A stretch of 64,000 nucleotides of DNA. Origin: Rubrivivax sp. Its GTDB lineage: Bacteria > Pseudomonadota > Gammaproteobacteria > Burkholderiales > Burkholderiaceae. The DNA lies in assembly GCA_016790225.1 (NCBI GenBank), contig JAEUOZ010000041.1, positions 27,489 to 91,488 on the forward strand. The letters are read 5' to 3'. The notes below the pieces were generated by a model. It saw only the letters and a list, made by a program, of their open reading frames with translations. It was not told the DNA's origin and did no database searches. Below, one piece after another: positions 10,624-18,227 of the stretch. The position numbers and the translations under genes were made by a program. How positions within the stretch are numbered: the first letter of the stretch is position 1; every line of letters starts with the position of its first letter.

Positions 10624-10761
10624 TGGTCTTGCGGAGCCCGCTGTGCGTGCCTTGCCGAATGCGCAGCAGCCCCTCGTCCCGAAAACCACCGACGCCCCCG
10701 ACGACCCCCGGCGCCCCGGCACCGGCCGTCAGAACCAACGTTTTACCTCAGGAGCCCATCC

Positions 10762-11079
10762 ATGTCCTCATCTCTCTTCGACCGTCCCGCCACGGCCCAC
10801 ACCGCCGCTCTGGCCCTGGCCATCGGTTCTGCCCTGACGCTGGCGCAGGCGCCTGCGCAGGCCCAGGCGGCCGACAAGGAAAAGTGCTACGGCGTGGCCA
10901 TGAAGGGCAAGAACGATTGCGCCGCCGGCCCCGGCACCACCTGCGCCGGCACCAGCGTGCGCGATTTCCAGGGCAACGCCTGGAAGCTGGTGGCCAAGGG
11001 CAGCTGCGAGAAGACCGCCAGCAGGAGCTCGCCCACCGGCATGGGCCAGCTGGTCGCCTTCACCGAGAAGAAGAGCTGA
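10762..11079 (+). CDS. bufA: Bufferin precursor peptide, DUF2282 (BufA1 type)
   Basis: The 105-residue precursor has a signal peptide (about residues 10-37, hydrophobic, ending AQAQA) and a short mature part with four cysteines at positions 42, 53, 61 and 82, in the order [18 protein letters not shown] and KGSCEK. This four-cysteine pattern marks DUF2282 bufferins. They are periplasmic copper-binding RiPPs whose core cysteines are converted to thiooxazoles by an MNIO enzyme. The ATG at 10762 follows AGGAG and defines the signal peptide; the longer open frame upstream is noncoding leader. It is followed by the modifying enzyme genes bufB and bufC. Copper binding is inferred from the family and not shown here. 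Confidence 0.88.
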   Translation: MSSSLFDRPATAHTAALALAIGSALTLAQAPAQAQAADKEKCYGVAMKGKNDCAAGPGTTCAGTSVRDFQGNAWKLVAKGSCEKTASRSSPTGMGQLVAFTEKKS

Positions 11080-11100
11080 GCACTCGAACGGCAGGCCGTC

Positions 11101-12063
11101 ATGAGCGCAGCGCTCCCAGCCCGCAGCGAGCCCGCGCCCTGGGCCGGGTTCGGCTTCAAGCCAGCCCATGCCGCCGCCCTGCTGGCCCGGCCGCCGGCAC
11201 AGCTGCTGCAGGGCGCTGCCTTCCTGGAAGTGCATGCCGAGAACTACATGGTCAGCGGCGGCCCCGCGCTGCGCCAGCTGCAGCAGCTGCGCGAACGCTG
11301 GCCGCTGTCCATCCACGGCGTGGGCCTTTCGATCGGGGGCGAAGAGCCCCTGGACGAAGCCCACCTGCAGCGGCTGCAGACGCTGGTGCAGCGCTTCCAG
11401 CCGCGCTGGTTCAGCGAGCACCTGGCCTGGTCCAGCCACGCAGGACGGTGCTTCAACGACCTGCTCCCCCTGCCCTATCACGCCGGCACGCTGCAGCGGG
11501 TGTGCACGCATGTCCAGCAGGTGCAGGATCGGCTGCGCCGGCCGATGCTGCTGGAGAACCCCAGCACCTACCTCGAGTGGGCCGATTCGACGATGGATGA
11601 AGCCGGCTTTCTGGCCGAGGTGGTGCGCCGCACAGGCTGCGGCCTGCTGCTGGACGTCAACAACGCCTACGTCAGCGGCATCAACCACGCTCGCGATCCC
11701 TGGGACTTCATCGCGGCACTGCCGGCCCAGGCTGTGGCACAGATCCACCTCGCCGGATTTGCCGAAGAGGCGGATGCCGCGGGCCGGCGCCTGCTCATCG
11801 ACCACCACGGCGCCCCGGTGGACGATGCCGTGTGGGCGCTGTATGCACGCACGCTGGATCGGCTGGGGCCCGTGCCCACCTTGATCGAGCGCGATCAGCA
11901 CCTGCCGCCGCTGGAGCAGCTGGAGGCCGAGGCGGCCTGCGCGCTGCTGATGCTGTGCCAACGGGGCGCCTCAGCCGGGACAAGCCCTGGCAGGGCTGAC
12001 GGTTCACATCCGCCAACGCCACCCCACCCGGCCCGGGCCGGACACGCCGCGGTGACCGCATGA
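11101..12063 (+). CDS. bufB: MNIO-family RiPP-modifying iron enzyme (DUF692)
   Basis: The 320-residue product is a DUF692 TIM-barrel protein, now called a multinuclear non-heme iron-dependent oxidase (MNIO). Metal-binding and catalytic segments are visible in order: EVHAENYM, SIHGVGLSIG, SEHLAW, LLENPSTYL, LLDVNNAYVSG, QIHLAGF, LIDHHG and LIERD. In the family this enzyme oxidises precursor cysteines to 5-thiooxazoles, with a partner (BufC) that recognises the precursor. The last 30 residues are Pro/His-rich and look like an appended tail. It lies 21 bp after the bufA stop, and its stop overlaps the bufC start (ATGA). Confidence 0.92.
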   Translation: MSAALPARSEPAPWAGFGFKPAHAAALLARPPAQLLQGAAFLEVHAENYMVSGGPALRQLQQLRERWPLSIHGVGLSIGGEEPLDEAHLQRLQTLVQRFQPRWFSEHLAWSSHAGRCFNDLLPLPYHAGTLQRVCTHVQQVQDRLRRPMLLENPSTYLEWADSTMDEAGFLAEVVRRTGCGLLLDVNNAYVSGINHARDPWDFIAALPAQAVAQIHLAGFAEEADAAGRRLLIDHHGAPVDDAVWALYARTLDRLGPVPTLIERDQHLPPLEQLEAEAACALLMLCQRGASAGTSPGRADGSHPPTPPHPARAGHAAVTA

Positions 12064-12917
12064 CGCCCGGTCGACCCCTGCCGCGGACACCCGTGTCGCC
12101 CGACGCCCCGACCTGGCAGCCCGCGTTCGCCGCAGCGCTGCTGGACCCCGATCTGCCCGCCCCGCCCGGCCTGCGGGCGGCGCCCGGCGCCGTGCTGGCG
12201 TCCCGCCTCGCGGTCTACCGGAACAACGTCGCCCACTCGTTGATCGAGGTGCTGGGCGAGAGCTTCCCGGTGCTGCGCCAGTGGCTGGGCGAGGCCAGCT
12301 TCCGCGCGATGGCCCTTCGCCACCTGCGGGAGCGGCCGCCGCGCTCGCCGCTGATGCACCGCTGCGGCGAGGAGCTCGCGGCCTGGCTGGCCAGCCTGGA
12401 CGCCGCGGCCGCACACCCTGAGCTGTCGAGCCTGGCCCGGCTGGAGTGGGCGCGGCTGGAGGCCTGGCAGGCCGCCGATGCCGAGGCCCTGAGCGCCGAC
12501 GAACTGCACCAGGCCTTGGCCGATCCCGAAACCCTGGGCCGCAGCGCACTGCGCCTGCACCCCGCGCTGAGCGTGCTGGTGGCAGAGCAGGCCGTGGTCT
12601 CGCTGTGGGGCGCGCACCAGCACGAGGACACCCGCCGCGACGAGCAGCTGGCGCAGCTGGATCTGTGGCAGGCGGAGGCCGCGCTGGTGCTGCGCGAGCA
12701 CGACGCCGTGCGCGTGCTGCCACTGCCGGTGGCCGATGCGCAGCTGGTGCAGGCCTTGATCGAGGGCCAGTCGCTGGGCGCCGCGCTCGGTGGGCACCCG
12801 CGGGCGGACTTCAGCCAGGTGCTGGCGCTGCTGCTTCGCCAGCAGCTGATCGTCGCGCTGCAGCCCGCAGAACCGGACGCACACCCCATCCCCTCCACCC
12901 AGAGCCCCGAGCCATGA
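12060..12917 (+). CDS. bufC: DUF2063 precursor-recognition partner of the MNIO enzyme
   Basis: The 285-residue product has the DUF2063 'putative DNA-binding' domain at about residues 20-110 (LASRLAVYRNNVAHSLIEVLGESFPV, then FRAMALRHLRERPPRSPLM). A helical C-terminal half resembles the RiPP recognition-element partner of bufferin systems. The name as a DNA-binding domain is historical; in MNIO systems it delivers the precursor peptide to the oxidase. It overlaps both neighbours by four bases (ATGA at each end), so bufB, bufC and doxX are translationally coupled. Confidence 0.88.
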   Translation: MTPGRPLPRTPVSPDAPTWQPAFAAALLDPDLPAPPGLRAAPGAVLASRLAVYRNNVAHSLIEVLGESFPVLRQWLGEASFRAMALRHLRERPPRSPLMHRCGEELAAWLASLDAAAAHPELSSLARLEWARLEAWQAADAEALSADELHQALADPETLGRSALRLHPALSVLVAEQAVVSLWGAHQHEDTRRDEQLAQLDLWQAEAALVLREHDAVRVLPLPVADAQLVQALIEGQSLGAALGGHPRADFSQVLALLLRQQLIVALQPAEPDAHPIPSTQSPEP

Positions 12918-13471
12918 CGCCGCACATCCCCTCACCCGCGACCGCGCGCCCAGTGCCCCTGCGCAGCGGCGCCTGGTTGCGCCTGATGGGCGTGCTGGAG
13001 ACCGGGCGCGCACTGTTGTCGCGCACCCCCGAATCGGCCATCGCGCTGCTGGGCCGCTTCTCCGTGGCGGCTGTCTTCTGGGCTTCCGGGCAGACCAAGA
13101 TCGAGGGCCTGTCGCTGGACCTGGTGGCCGGCCGCTTCGAGTGGGGCTGGCCGCAGCTGGCCCCCGGTGCCGTCGATCTGTTCCGCGACGAATACCGCCT
13201 GCCGCTGCTGGCACCCGAGACTGCAGCCACGCTGGCCGCGCTGGGCGAGCATGTCCTGCCGCTGATGCTGCTGCTGGGCCTGGGCACGCGGCTGGCGGCG
13301 CTGGGCCTGCTGCTGATGACCGCCGTGATCCAGTTCGCTGTCTACCCGTCAGCCTACGCCACGCACGGCGTCTGGGCCGCCGTGCTGCTGTGGCTGGTGG
13401 CGCGCGGGCCGGGTGCGGTCTCGCTGGATCGGCTGTTCGTCCCTGGGCGGGCTGCGCGCGATGGACGCTGA
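12914..13471 (+). CDS. DoxX-family membrane protein of the bufferin operon
   Basis: The 185-residue product has about four membrane helices and DoxX-family features, including the early FSVAAVFWASGQTKI segment and the later LGTRLAALGLLLMTAVIQFAVYP helix. The start ATG overlaps the bufC stop (ATGA). DoxX-like genes are frequent last members of bufferin/MNIO operons; their biochemical role there is unsettled and may involve quinol or thiol redox chemistry. The first 35 residues are soluble. The following sigma factor gene starts 88 bp downstream. Confidence 0.87.
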   Translation: MTPHIPSPATARPVPLRSGAWLRLMGVLETGRALLSRTPESAIALLGRFSVAAVFWASGQTKIEGLSLDLVAGRFEWGWPQLAPGAVDLFRDEYRLPLLAPETAATLAALGEHVLPLMLLLGLGTRLAALGLLLMTAVIQFAVYPSAYATHGVWAAVLLWLVARGPGAVSLDRLFVPGRAARDGR

Positions 13472-13559
13472 TCTCGTCTGGGGGTCCTGGCCGGCTGGCC
13501 TGGGCGCGAGAGCGCAGAATGCGGGCCGCCCCGGCCCACGCGCCGCTTCCCGCCCCTTC

Positions 13560-14126
13560 ATGCCCGTACACGCCCCGGCCAGCGATCTGGAAGCCACCCT
13601 GAAGCCGCTGTGGCTTGATGCGCAGTCCGGCGACGAGCGCGCCTACCGTCAGTGCCTGGGGCTGCTGAGCACGCGGCTGCGCGCCTACCTGCGGCGGCGT
13701 CTGGCCGAATGGCCGGAGGATGTCGAGGATCTGGTGCAGGAAACGCTGCTGGCGCTGCACCTGCAGCGCGGCACCTACGACCCCACGCTGCCGGTCACGG
13801 CCTGGGCGGTGGCCATCGCCCGCCACAAGCTGGTCGATCTGTGGCGCCGACGCGGCCGGCGCGAAGGGCTGCACGATTCGCTGGACGATGTCGACGAAGG
13901 CCTGCTGGCCGCAGAGTCGCACGATGCCGGCGCCGGGCGCGATCTGCAGAAGCTGCTGGACGAACTGCCCGCCGCGCAGCGCACGGCCATCGTGCTGACC
14001 AAGGTGGAAGGCCTGTCGGTGGCCGAGGCCGCCGCGCGCACCGGCGCCTCCGAGTCCGCGATCAAGGTGCAGGTGCATCGTGGCCTGAAGCGCCTGGCCG
14101 AATGGGTGCGCCAGCCGGCGGCCTGA
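13560..14126 (+). CDS. ECF sigma factor, SigF type
   Basis: The 188-residue product has region 2 at about residues 25-90 (YLRRRLAEWPEDVEDLVQET, then VTAWAVAIARHKLVDLWRR) and region 4 at about 125-185 (LPAAQRTAIVLTKVEGLSVA, then an SESAIKVQVHRGLKRL recognition helix). The ATG at 13560 is chosen because the open frame upstream overlaps doxX and lacks sigma-like sequence. It is followed 71 bp later by an NrsF-type anti-sigma gene, as in the SigF-NrsF pair of Caulobacter that responds to copper and chromate stress. The probable target is the GTAACC-N16-CGAA promoter at 10598. Stress-dependent release is inferred from the family. Confidence 0.9.
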   Translation: MPVHAPASDLEATLKPLWLDAQSGDERAYRQCLGLLSTRLRAYLRRRLAEWPEDVEDLVQETLLALHLQRGTYDPTLPVTAWAVAIARHKLVDLWRRRGRREGLHDSLDDVDEGLLAAESHDAGAGRDLQKLLDELPAAQRTAIVLTKVEGLSVAEAAARTGASESAIKVQVHRGLKRLAEWVRQPAA

Positions 14127-14197
14127 AGGCCCGTGCGCCACCCCGCGTCCGACGACATTCTCCAACGTCTCAAACCATCCAACCCACCGCAAGCCTC

Positions 14198-14833
14198 ATG
14201 AAGACCGACGAGCTGATCGACCTGCTGGCCCGCAATGCGGGCCCGGCGCCGAGCGCGCTGGCCGCCCGGCGCCTGGCGCCGGCGGCCGGCCTGGGCCTGC
14301 TGCTGGCGAGCGTCGGATCGCTGGCGGTGATCGGGCTGATTCCGATGCCCATGTTCAGCGGCCCCGTTCCCTGGATGAAGCTGGCCTACGGCGGCGCGCT
14401 GGCGCTGGCGGCCGGCTGGCTGACGGCCCGGCTGTCGCGGCCGGCCGCGCCCACCACGGCCGCCGGCCTGCTGCTGCTGGCGGTGGTGGCAGCGATGCTG
14501 CTGCTGGCGCTCTCCCTCTGGCTGCAGCAGCCGGCGCTCACGCGCTGGGCTGAGCTGCTGGGGCACTCGTGGTCGCGCTGCCCGTTCATCGTGCTCATGC
14601 TCTCGCTGCCGGCGCTGGCCGGCACGCTGTGGGCGGTACGGGGCCTGGCCCCCACACGCCCGCGTGCGGCCGGGTTTGCCGCGGGCCTGCTGGCAGGCAG
14701 CGTGGGGGCCTGCGGCTACGCGCTGTCCTGCACCGAGGCTTCGCCGATGTTCGTGGCGCTCTGGTACACGCTGGGCATCGCGCTCACGGGCTTCCTCGGT
14801 GCCGCGCTGGGGCCGCGGGTGCTACGCTGGTGA
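14198..14833 (+). CDS. NrsF-type membrane anti-sigma factor (DUF1109)
   Basis: The 211-residue product has six hydrophobic membrane segments after a short N-terminal cytoplasmic stretch (MKTDELIDLLARNAG), which is the DUF1109/NrsF plan. NrsF proteins hold the cognate ECF sigma at the membrane and are inactivated by oxidative or heavy-metal stress through conserved periplasmic cysteines. Cysteines are present here in HSWSRCPF and GACGYALSCTE, a plausible pair. The ATG at 14198 starts the typical MKT-x-ELI-x-x-L motif. It is the last gene of the buf-sigma cluster. Confidence 0.88.
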   Translation: MKTDELIDLLARNAGPAPSALAARRLAPAAGLGLLLASVGSLAVIGLIPMPMFSGPVPWMKLAYGGALALAAGWLTARLSRPAAPTTAAGLLLLAVVAAMLLLALSLWLQQPALTRWAELLGHSWSRCPFIVLMLSLPALAGTLWAVRGLAPTRPRAAGFAAGLLAGSVGACGYALSCTEASPMFVALWYTLGIALTGFLGAALGPRVLRW

Positions 14834-14853
14834 GGCCAGACAGGAGCCGCACC

Positions 14854-16095
14854 ATGCCAGCCCTCAAGACTGCCACTGCGAAGACCAGGACCTCCGCGAA
14901 GACCTCCCCGAAGACCGCTGGGAAGGCCTCCGGCAAGACGGCCGGACCCACCGGCAGCGGCACCGCCCGCAACCCGCCCGTCACGCTGCTGGTGGCCACG
15001 CGCAAGGGTGCCTGGCTCTTCCACAGCGATGCCGCGCGCCGCCGCTGGCGCTGCGACGGGCCGCACTTCCTCGGCCACATGATCACGCACCTGGTGCTGG
15101 ATCCGCGCGATGGCCGCACGCTGCTGGCAGCCGCCCGCACCGGGCACCTGGGGCCGACGATCTTCCGCTCCGTGGATGGCGGCCGGCGCTGGAAGGAAGC
15201 GCAGCGTCCGCCGGCTTTTGCCAAGGCCACCGACGGCACGGGGCGCGTCGTCAACCACAGCTTCTGGCTCACGCCAGGACACGCCAGCGAAAGCGGGACC
15301 TGGTATGCCGGCACCTCGCCGCAGGGCCTGTTCCGCAGCGAGGATGGCGGCGACAGCTGGACGCCGCTGCCGGCCATCAACGACAGCCCGCAGTACCGCG
15401 AATGGATGGGCGCCGAGCAGGACGGCACGCCCGACGGCCCCAAGCTGCACTCGATCCTCGTGGATCCGCGGGACGCGCAGCACCTGTACTTCGCGATGTC
15501 CAGCGGCGGCGTGCACGAATCGCGCGATGCCGGCCTGAGCTGGCAACCGCTGTGCGACGGCATGGAGGTGGTGGGCGGCTTCGATCCCACGACCTTCACC
15601 TTCCACGATCCCCATGTCGTGCGCCAGTGCCCTGCGCAGCCGGATCGGCTGTGGCAGCAGAACCATTGCGGCATCTACCGGCTCGACCGCCCGGCCACCA
15701 CCTGGCAGCGCGTGGGCCTGAAGATGCCACGCGCCATCGGCGACATCGGCTTCCCGATGGTGGCCCACCCGCGCGATCCGGATACCGCGTGGGTGTTTCC
15801 GATGGATGGCACGGATGTCTGGCCGCGCACCGCGCCCGGTGGCCGGCCCGCGGCCTGGCGCACACGCAATGGCGGCAAGACCTGGCAGCGGCTGGATCAG
15901 GGCCTGCCGGCCACGCAGGCCTGGTGGACCATCAAGCGCCAGGCGATGACGGCCGACACGCGCGATCGCGTGGCCCTCTACCTGGGCAATACCGCCGGCG
16001 AGCTGTGGATGGGCGCCGACGAAGCCGAACGCTGGCGCTGCATCGCGCGCCACCTGCCGGAGATCTACGCCGTGGAAGCGGCGGTGATGGCCTGA
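14854..16095 (+). CDS. BNR-repeat (sialidase-like) beta-propeller protein with Lys-rich N-terminus
   Basis: The 413-residue product has several BNR/Asp-box repeats (FRSVDGGRRW, FRSEDGGDSW, HESRDAGLSW, WRTRNGGKTW) of a six-bladed beta-propeller, as in glycosyl hydrolase or sialidase-like and WD40/YVTN-like proteins. Catalytic sialidase residues (Arg triad, Tyr, FRIP motif) are not evident, so enzymatic activity is doubtful. There is no signal peptide. Instead residues 1-40 are rich in Ala, Lys, Thr and Gly (AKTRTSAKTSPKTAGKASGK), much like the basic tails of histone H1-like proteins. A MoaD/ThiS-like gene follows 168 bp downstream; this pair is common in proteobacteria without known function. 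Confidence 0.75.
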   Translation: MPALKTATAKTRTSAKTSPKTAGKASGKTAGPTGSGTARNPPVTLLVATRKGAWLFHSDAARRRWRCDGPHFLGHMITHLVLDPRDGRTLLAAARTGHLGPTIFRSVDGGRRWKEAQRPPAFAKATDGTGRVVNHSFWLTPGHASESGTWYAGTSPQGLFRSEDGGDSWTPLPAINDSPQYREWMGAEQDGTPDGPKLHSILVDPRDAQHLYFAMSSGGVHESRDAGLSWQPLCDGMEVVGGFDPTTFTFHDPHVVRQCPAQPDRLWQQNHCGIYRLDRPATTWQRVGLKMPRAIGDIGFPMVAHPRDPDTAWVFPMDGTDVWPRTAPGGRPAAWRTRNGGKTWQRLDQGLPATQAWWTIKRQAMTADTRDRVALYLGNTAGELWMGADEAERWRCIARHLPEIYAVEAAVMA

Positions 16096-16108
16096 GCCGC
16101 GGTGCGGC

Positions 16109-16153
16109 CCCTGAGTCCCTGAGTCCCTGAGTCCCTGAGTCCCTGAGTCCCTG
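16109..16153. repeat. 8-bp tandem repeat, five copies
   Basis: The unit CCCTGAGT occurs five times in a row (16109-16148), followed by a partial CCCTG. It lies in the spacer just after the BNR-protein stop codon. Short perfect arrays of this kind are prone to slippage and copy-number change. No coding role is apparent. Confidence 0.85.
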
Positions 16154-16263
16154 CGGCGCTGCCGCGTGGCCCCGGATCGGCGCAGGATTCGCCGGAGCCC
16201 TGGCCCGGCGCCCGCCCCGGCCCGAGGCCATGAAATAGCCAAGCTCTCACCTCAGCCCACACC

Positions 16264-16521
16264 ATGAAGGTCCTGATCCCCAGCGCCCTGCGCTCCTACA
16301 CCGGCGGCGCCTGGGCCGAGGCGGAAGGCCACAGTCTGGGTGAGCTGCTGCTGGATCTGGACCGTCGCCACCCCGGCCTGCGCTTTCGCATGGTCGACGA
16401 GCAGGATGCCCTGCGCCCGCACATGCGCGTCTTCATCAACGGCCGCGGCGTGCGCGATCTTTCGCTGCCGCTGGCGCCGGGTGACGACGTGGCCATCGTG
16501 CAGGCCTTGAGCGGGGGCTGA
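16264..16521 (+). CDS. MoaD/ThiS-family ubiquitin-like sulfur carrier protein
   Basis: The 85-residue product has the beta-grasp fold length and ends in the diagnostic Gly-Gly (ALSGG). The C-terminal half VFINGRGVRDLSLPLAPGDDVAIV matches the MoaD/ThiS core. Such proteins are adenylated at the terminal glycine and carry a thiocarboxylate for molybdopterin, thiamin or other sulfur transfer. No MoaE, ThiG or MoeB gene is nearby, so the pathway is open. Its conserved neighbour is the BNR-repeat protein upstream. The start ATG lies three bases after CACACC without a strong ribosome binding site. Confidence 0.85.
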   Translation: MKVLIPSALRSYTGGAWAEAEGHSLGELLLDLDRRHPGLRFRMVDEQDALRPHMRVFINGRGVRDLSLPLAPGDDVAIVQALSGG

Positions 16522-16691
16522 GGCGCTGGCGCGGCGCTCACCAGGCACGGCATCGGCCCTCCGTCATCGCCCCATAATCCCTTGCGTGCCGAGCGGGCCG
16601 ACCACGGCCGATGCGGCGCACTCGGCGATGCCAGCCACTGCCCGAGTCTCTCAGCCCTCCGGCCCACCGCCCCTTCCGCGTGTTCCCCGCC

Positions 16692-17516
16692 ATGCCCATC
16701 CCCACGCCCTACGAAGACCTGATGCGCCATGTGTTCACCCACGGGGTGGACAAGACCGACCGCACCGGCACGGGCACGCGCAGCGTCTTCGGGCACCAGA
16801 TGCGCTTCGATCTATCGCAGGGCTTTCCGCTCATCACGACCAAAAAGGTCTTCGTGAAGGCGGTGATCGTGGAGCTGCTGTGGTTCCTGCAGGGAGGCCG
16901 CAACGTGAAGTGGCTGCAGGAGCGTGGCTGCACGATCTGGGACGAGTGGGCGCGGCCCGATGGCGATCTGGGCCCGGTCTATGGCGTGCAGTGGCGCAGC
17001 TGGCCCACGCCCGACGGCGGCCACATCGACCAGATCGCCGAGGTGCTGGCCCAGCTGAAGAGCAACCCCGATTCGCGCCGCCTGATCGTCAGCGCCTGGA
17101 ACGTGGCCGATCTGCCCAAGATGGCGCTGATGCCCTGCCATGCGTTTTTCCAGTTCTACGTGCAGCCGGCCGCGGGCGAGCAGACCCGCGCGCGGCTGAG
17201 CTGCCAGCTGTACCAGCGCAGCGCAGACATCTTTCTGGGCGTGCCCTTCAACATCGCAAGTTATGCGCTGCTGACCCACATGCTGGCGCAGCAGTGCGAC
17301 ATGGACGTGGGCGACTTTGTGTGGACCGGTGGTGATTGCCACATCTACAGCAACCACCACGAGCAGGTGCAGCTGCAGCTCTCGCGCGAGGCACGGCCCC
17401 TGCCGCGGCTGCGCATCCTGCGCCGCCCCGAATCGATCTTCGGCTATGAGCTGGAGGACTTCGCGTTCGACGGCTACGAGCCGCACCCGGCCATCAAGGC
17501 GCCGGTGGCGGTGTGA
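16692..17516 (+). CDS. thyA: Thymidylate synthase
   Basis: The 274-residue product is a canonical ThyA that methylates dUMP with methylenetetrahydrofolate, giving dTMP and dihydrofolate. The nucleophile is C149 in [12 protein letters not shown], the phosphate-binding Arg pair is at 129-130 ([10 protein letters not shown]), and [11 protein letters not shown] and [20 protein letters not shown] are the conserved folate and dUMP segments. The ATG at 16692 gives the standard start [10 protein letters not shown]; the frame is open further upstream without similarity. Dihydrofolate reductase, which recycles the product, starts 61 bp downstream in the same direction, the usual thyA-folA operon. Confidence 0.97.
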   Translation: MPIPTPYEDLMRHVFTHGVDKTDRTGTGTRSVFGHQMRFDLSQGFPLITTKKVFVKAVIVELLWFLQGGRNVKWLQERGCTIWDEWARPDGDLGPVYGVQWRSWPTPDGGHIDQIAEVLAQLKSNPDSRRLIVSAWNVADLPKMALMPCHAFFQFYVQPAAGEQTRARLSCQLYQRSADIFLGVPFNIASYALLTHMLAQQCDMDVGDFVWTGGDCHIYSNHHEQVQLQLSREARPLPRLRILRRPESIFGYELEDFAFDGYEPHPAIKAPVAV

Positions 17517-17576
17517 GGCGGTCTCTCAGCGCCCTGGTCCAGCGCGGCGCGCGGCGCGACCTTGGGCTTGCGTAGC

Positions 17577-18092
17577 ATGACGCGGCTGGTGCTCATCGCC
17601 GCGGTCGCACGCAACGGCGTCATCGGCCGGGGCAACGACTTGGTGTTCCGCGATGCCGCGGACCAGAAGCACTTTCGTGCGCTGACGCTGGGGCACCCGG
17701 TGATCATGGGGCGCAAGACCTGGCAATCGCTGCCGGAGCGCTTTCGCCCGCTGCCCGGCCGGCGCAACCTGGTGGTGACGCGGCAGGCCGGCTTTGCCGC
17801 GCCCGGCGCCGAGACCGCCGGCAGCCTGGAAGAGGCACTGTCACGCCTGGCCGATGCGCCGCTGGCTTTCGTGATCGGCGGGGGCGAGCTCTACGCGCAA
17901 GCCCTGCCTCGCGCCGATGGGCTGGAGCTGACCGAGGTCCATGCCGATCTGCCCGGCGACACGCACTTCCCGCCCTTTGGCCACGGCGAGTTTGCCGAGC
18001 GACAGCGTGATCCTCAGCAGGCCGCAGACGGCACGCGCTTCGACTTCGTCAGCTGGGAGCGCATCGCGCCGCCTGCACAAGCGCCCGCCTGA
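17577..18092 (+). CDS. folA: Dihydrofolate reductase
   Basis: The 171-residue product is a standard DHFR that reduces dihydrofolate with NADPH. Visible motifs are IAAVARNGVIGRGND at the N-terminus, the substrate-binding acid (D29 in ADQKHFRALTL), the NADPH-binding PVIMGRKTWQSLP, and FVIGGGELYAQALP. The ATG at 17577 is chosen over a TTG five codons upstream. It is the second gene of the thyA-folA pair. About 135 bp separate it from the large CHAT-MBL gene. Confidence 0.96.
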   Translation: MTRLVLIAAVARNGVIGRGNDLVFRDAADQKHFRALTLGHPVIMGRKTWQSLPERFRPLPGRRNLVVTRQAGFAAPGAETAGSLEEALSRLADAPLAFVIGGGELYAQALPRADGLELTEVHADLPGDTHFPPFGHGEFAERQRDPQQAADGTRFDFVSWERIAPPAQAPA

Positions 18093-18227
18093 GCCGCGCC
18101 AGGCCGCCCTGCCCCGCGCGCAGGGTCTGCACTGCGCACAGACCGCGCCGCGGCCCCCTCGGCGGCCCTCGTTGCCGGGGCCGCATCCCCGGCCTACCAT
18201 CGCCGCGCCCGCCAGGAGGGGCAAACG

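Larger units (their letters stand above)
10315..10761. other. 447-bp divergent intergenic region in front of the bufferin operon
   Basis: This gap separates the reductase fusion gene (leftward) from bufA (rightward). It holds a 10-bp palindrome GACCATGGTC at 10491-10500, three tandem 11-bp repeats (10537-10569) and a sigma-F-type promoter motif (10598-10623), listed separately. Open frames crossing it on both strands show no recognisable protein character. The leader from the promoter to the bufA start is about 130 bases. Confidence 0.6.

Noticed and set aside
16109..16153. The CCCTGAGT array as part of a CRISPR or recombination site
   Set aside because: The repeat unit is only 8 bp with no spacers and no cas genes nearby, so it is a simple tandem repeat.
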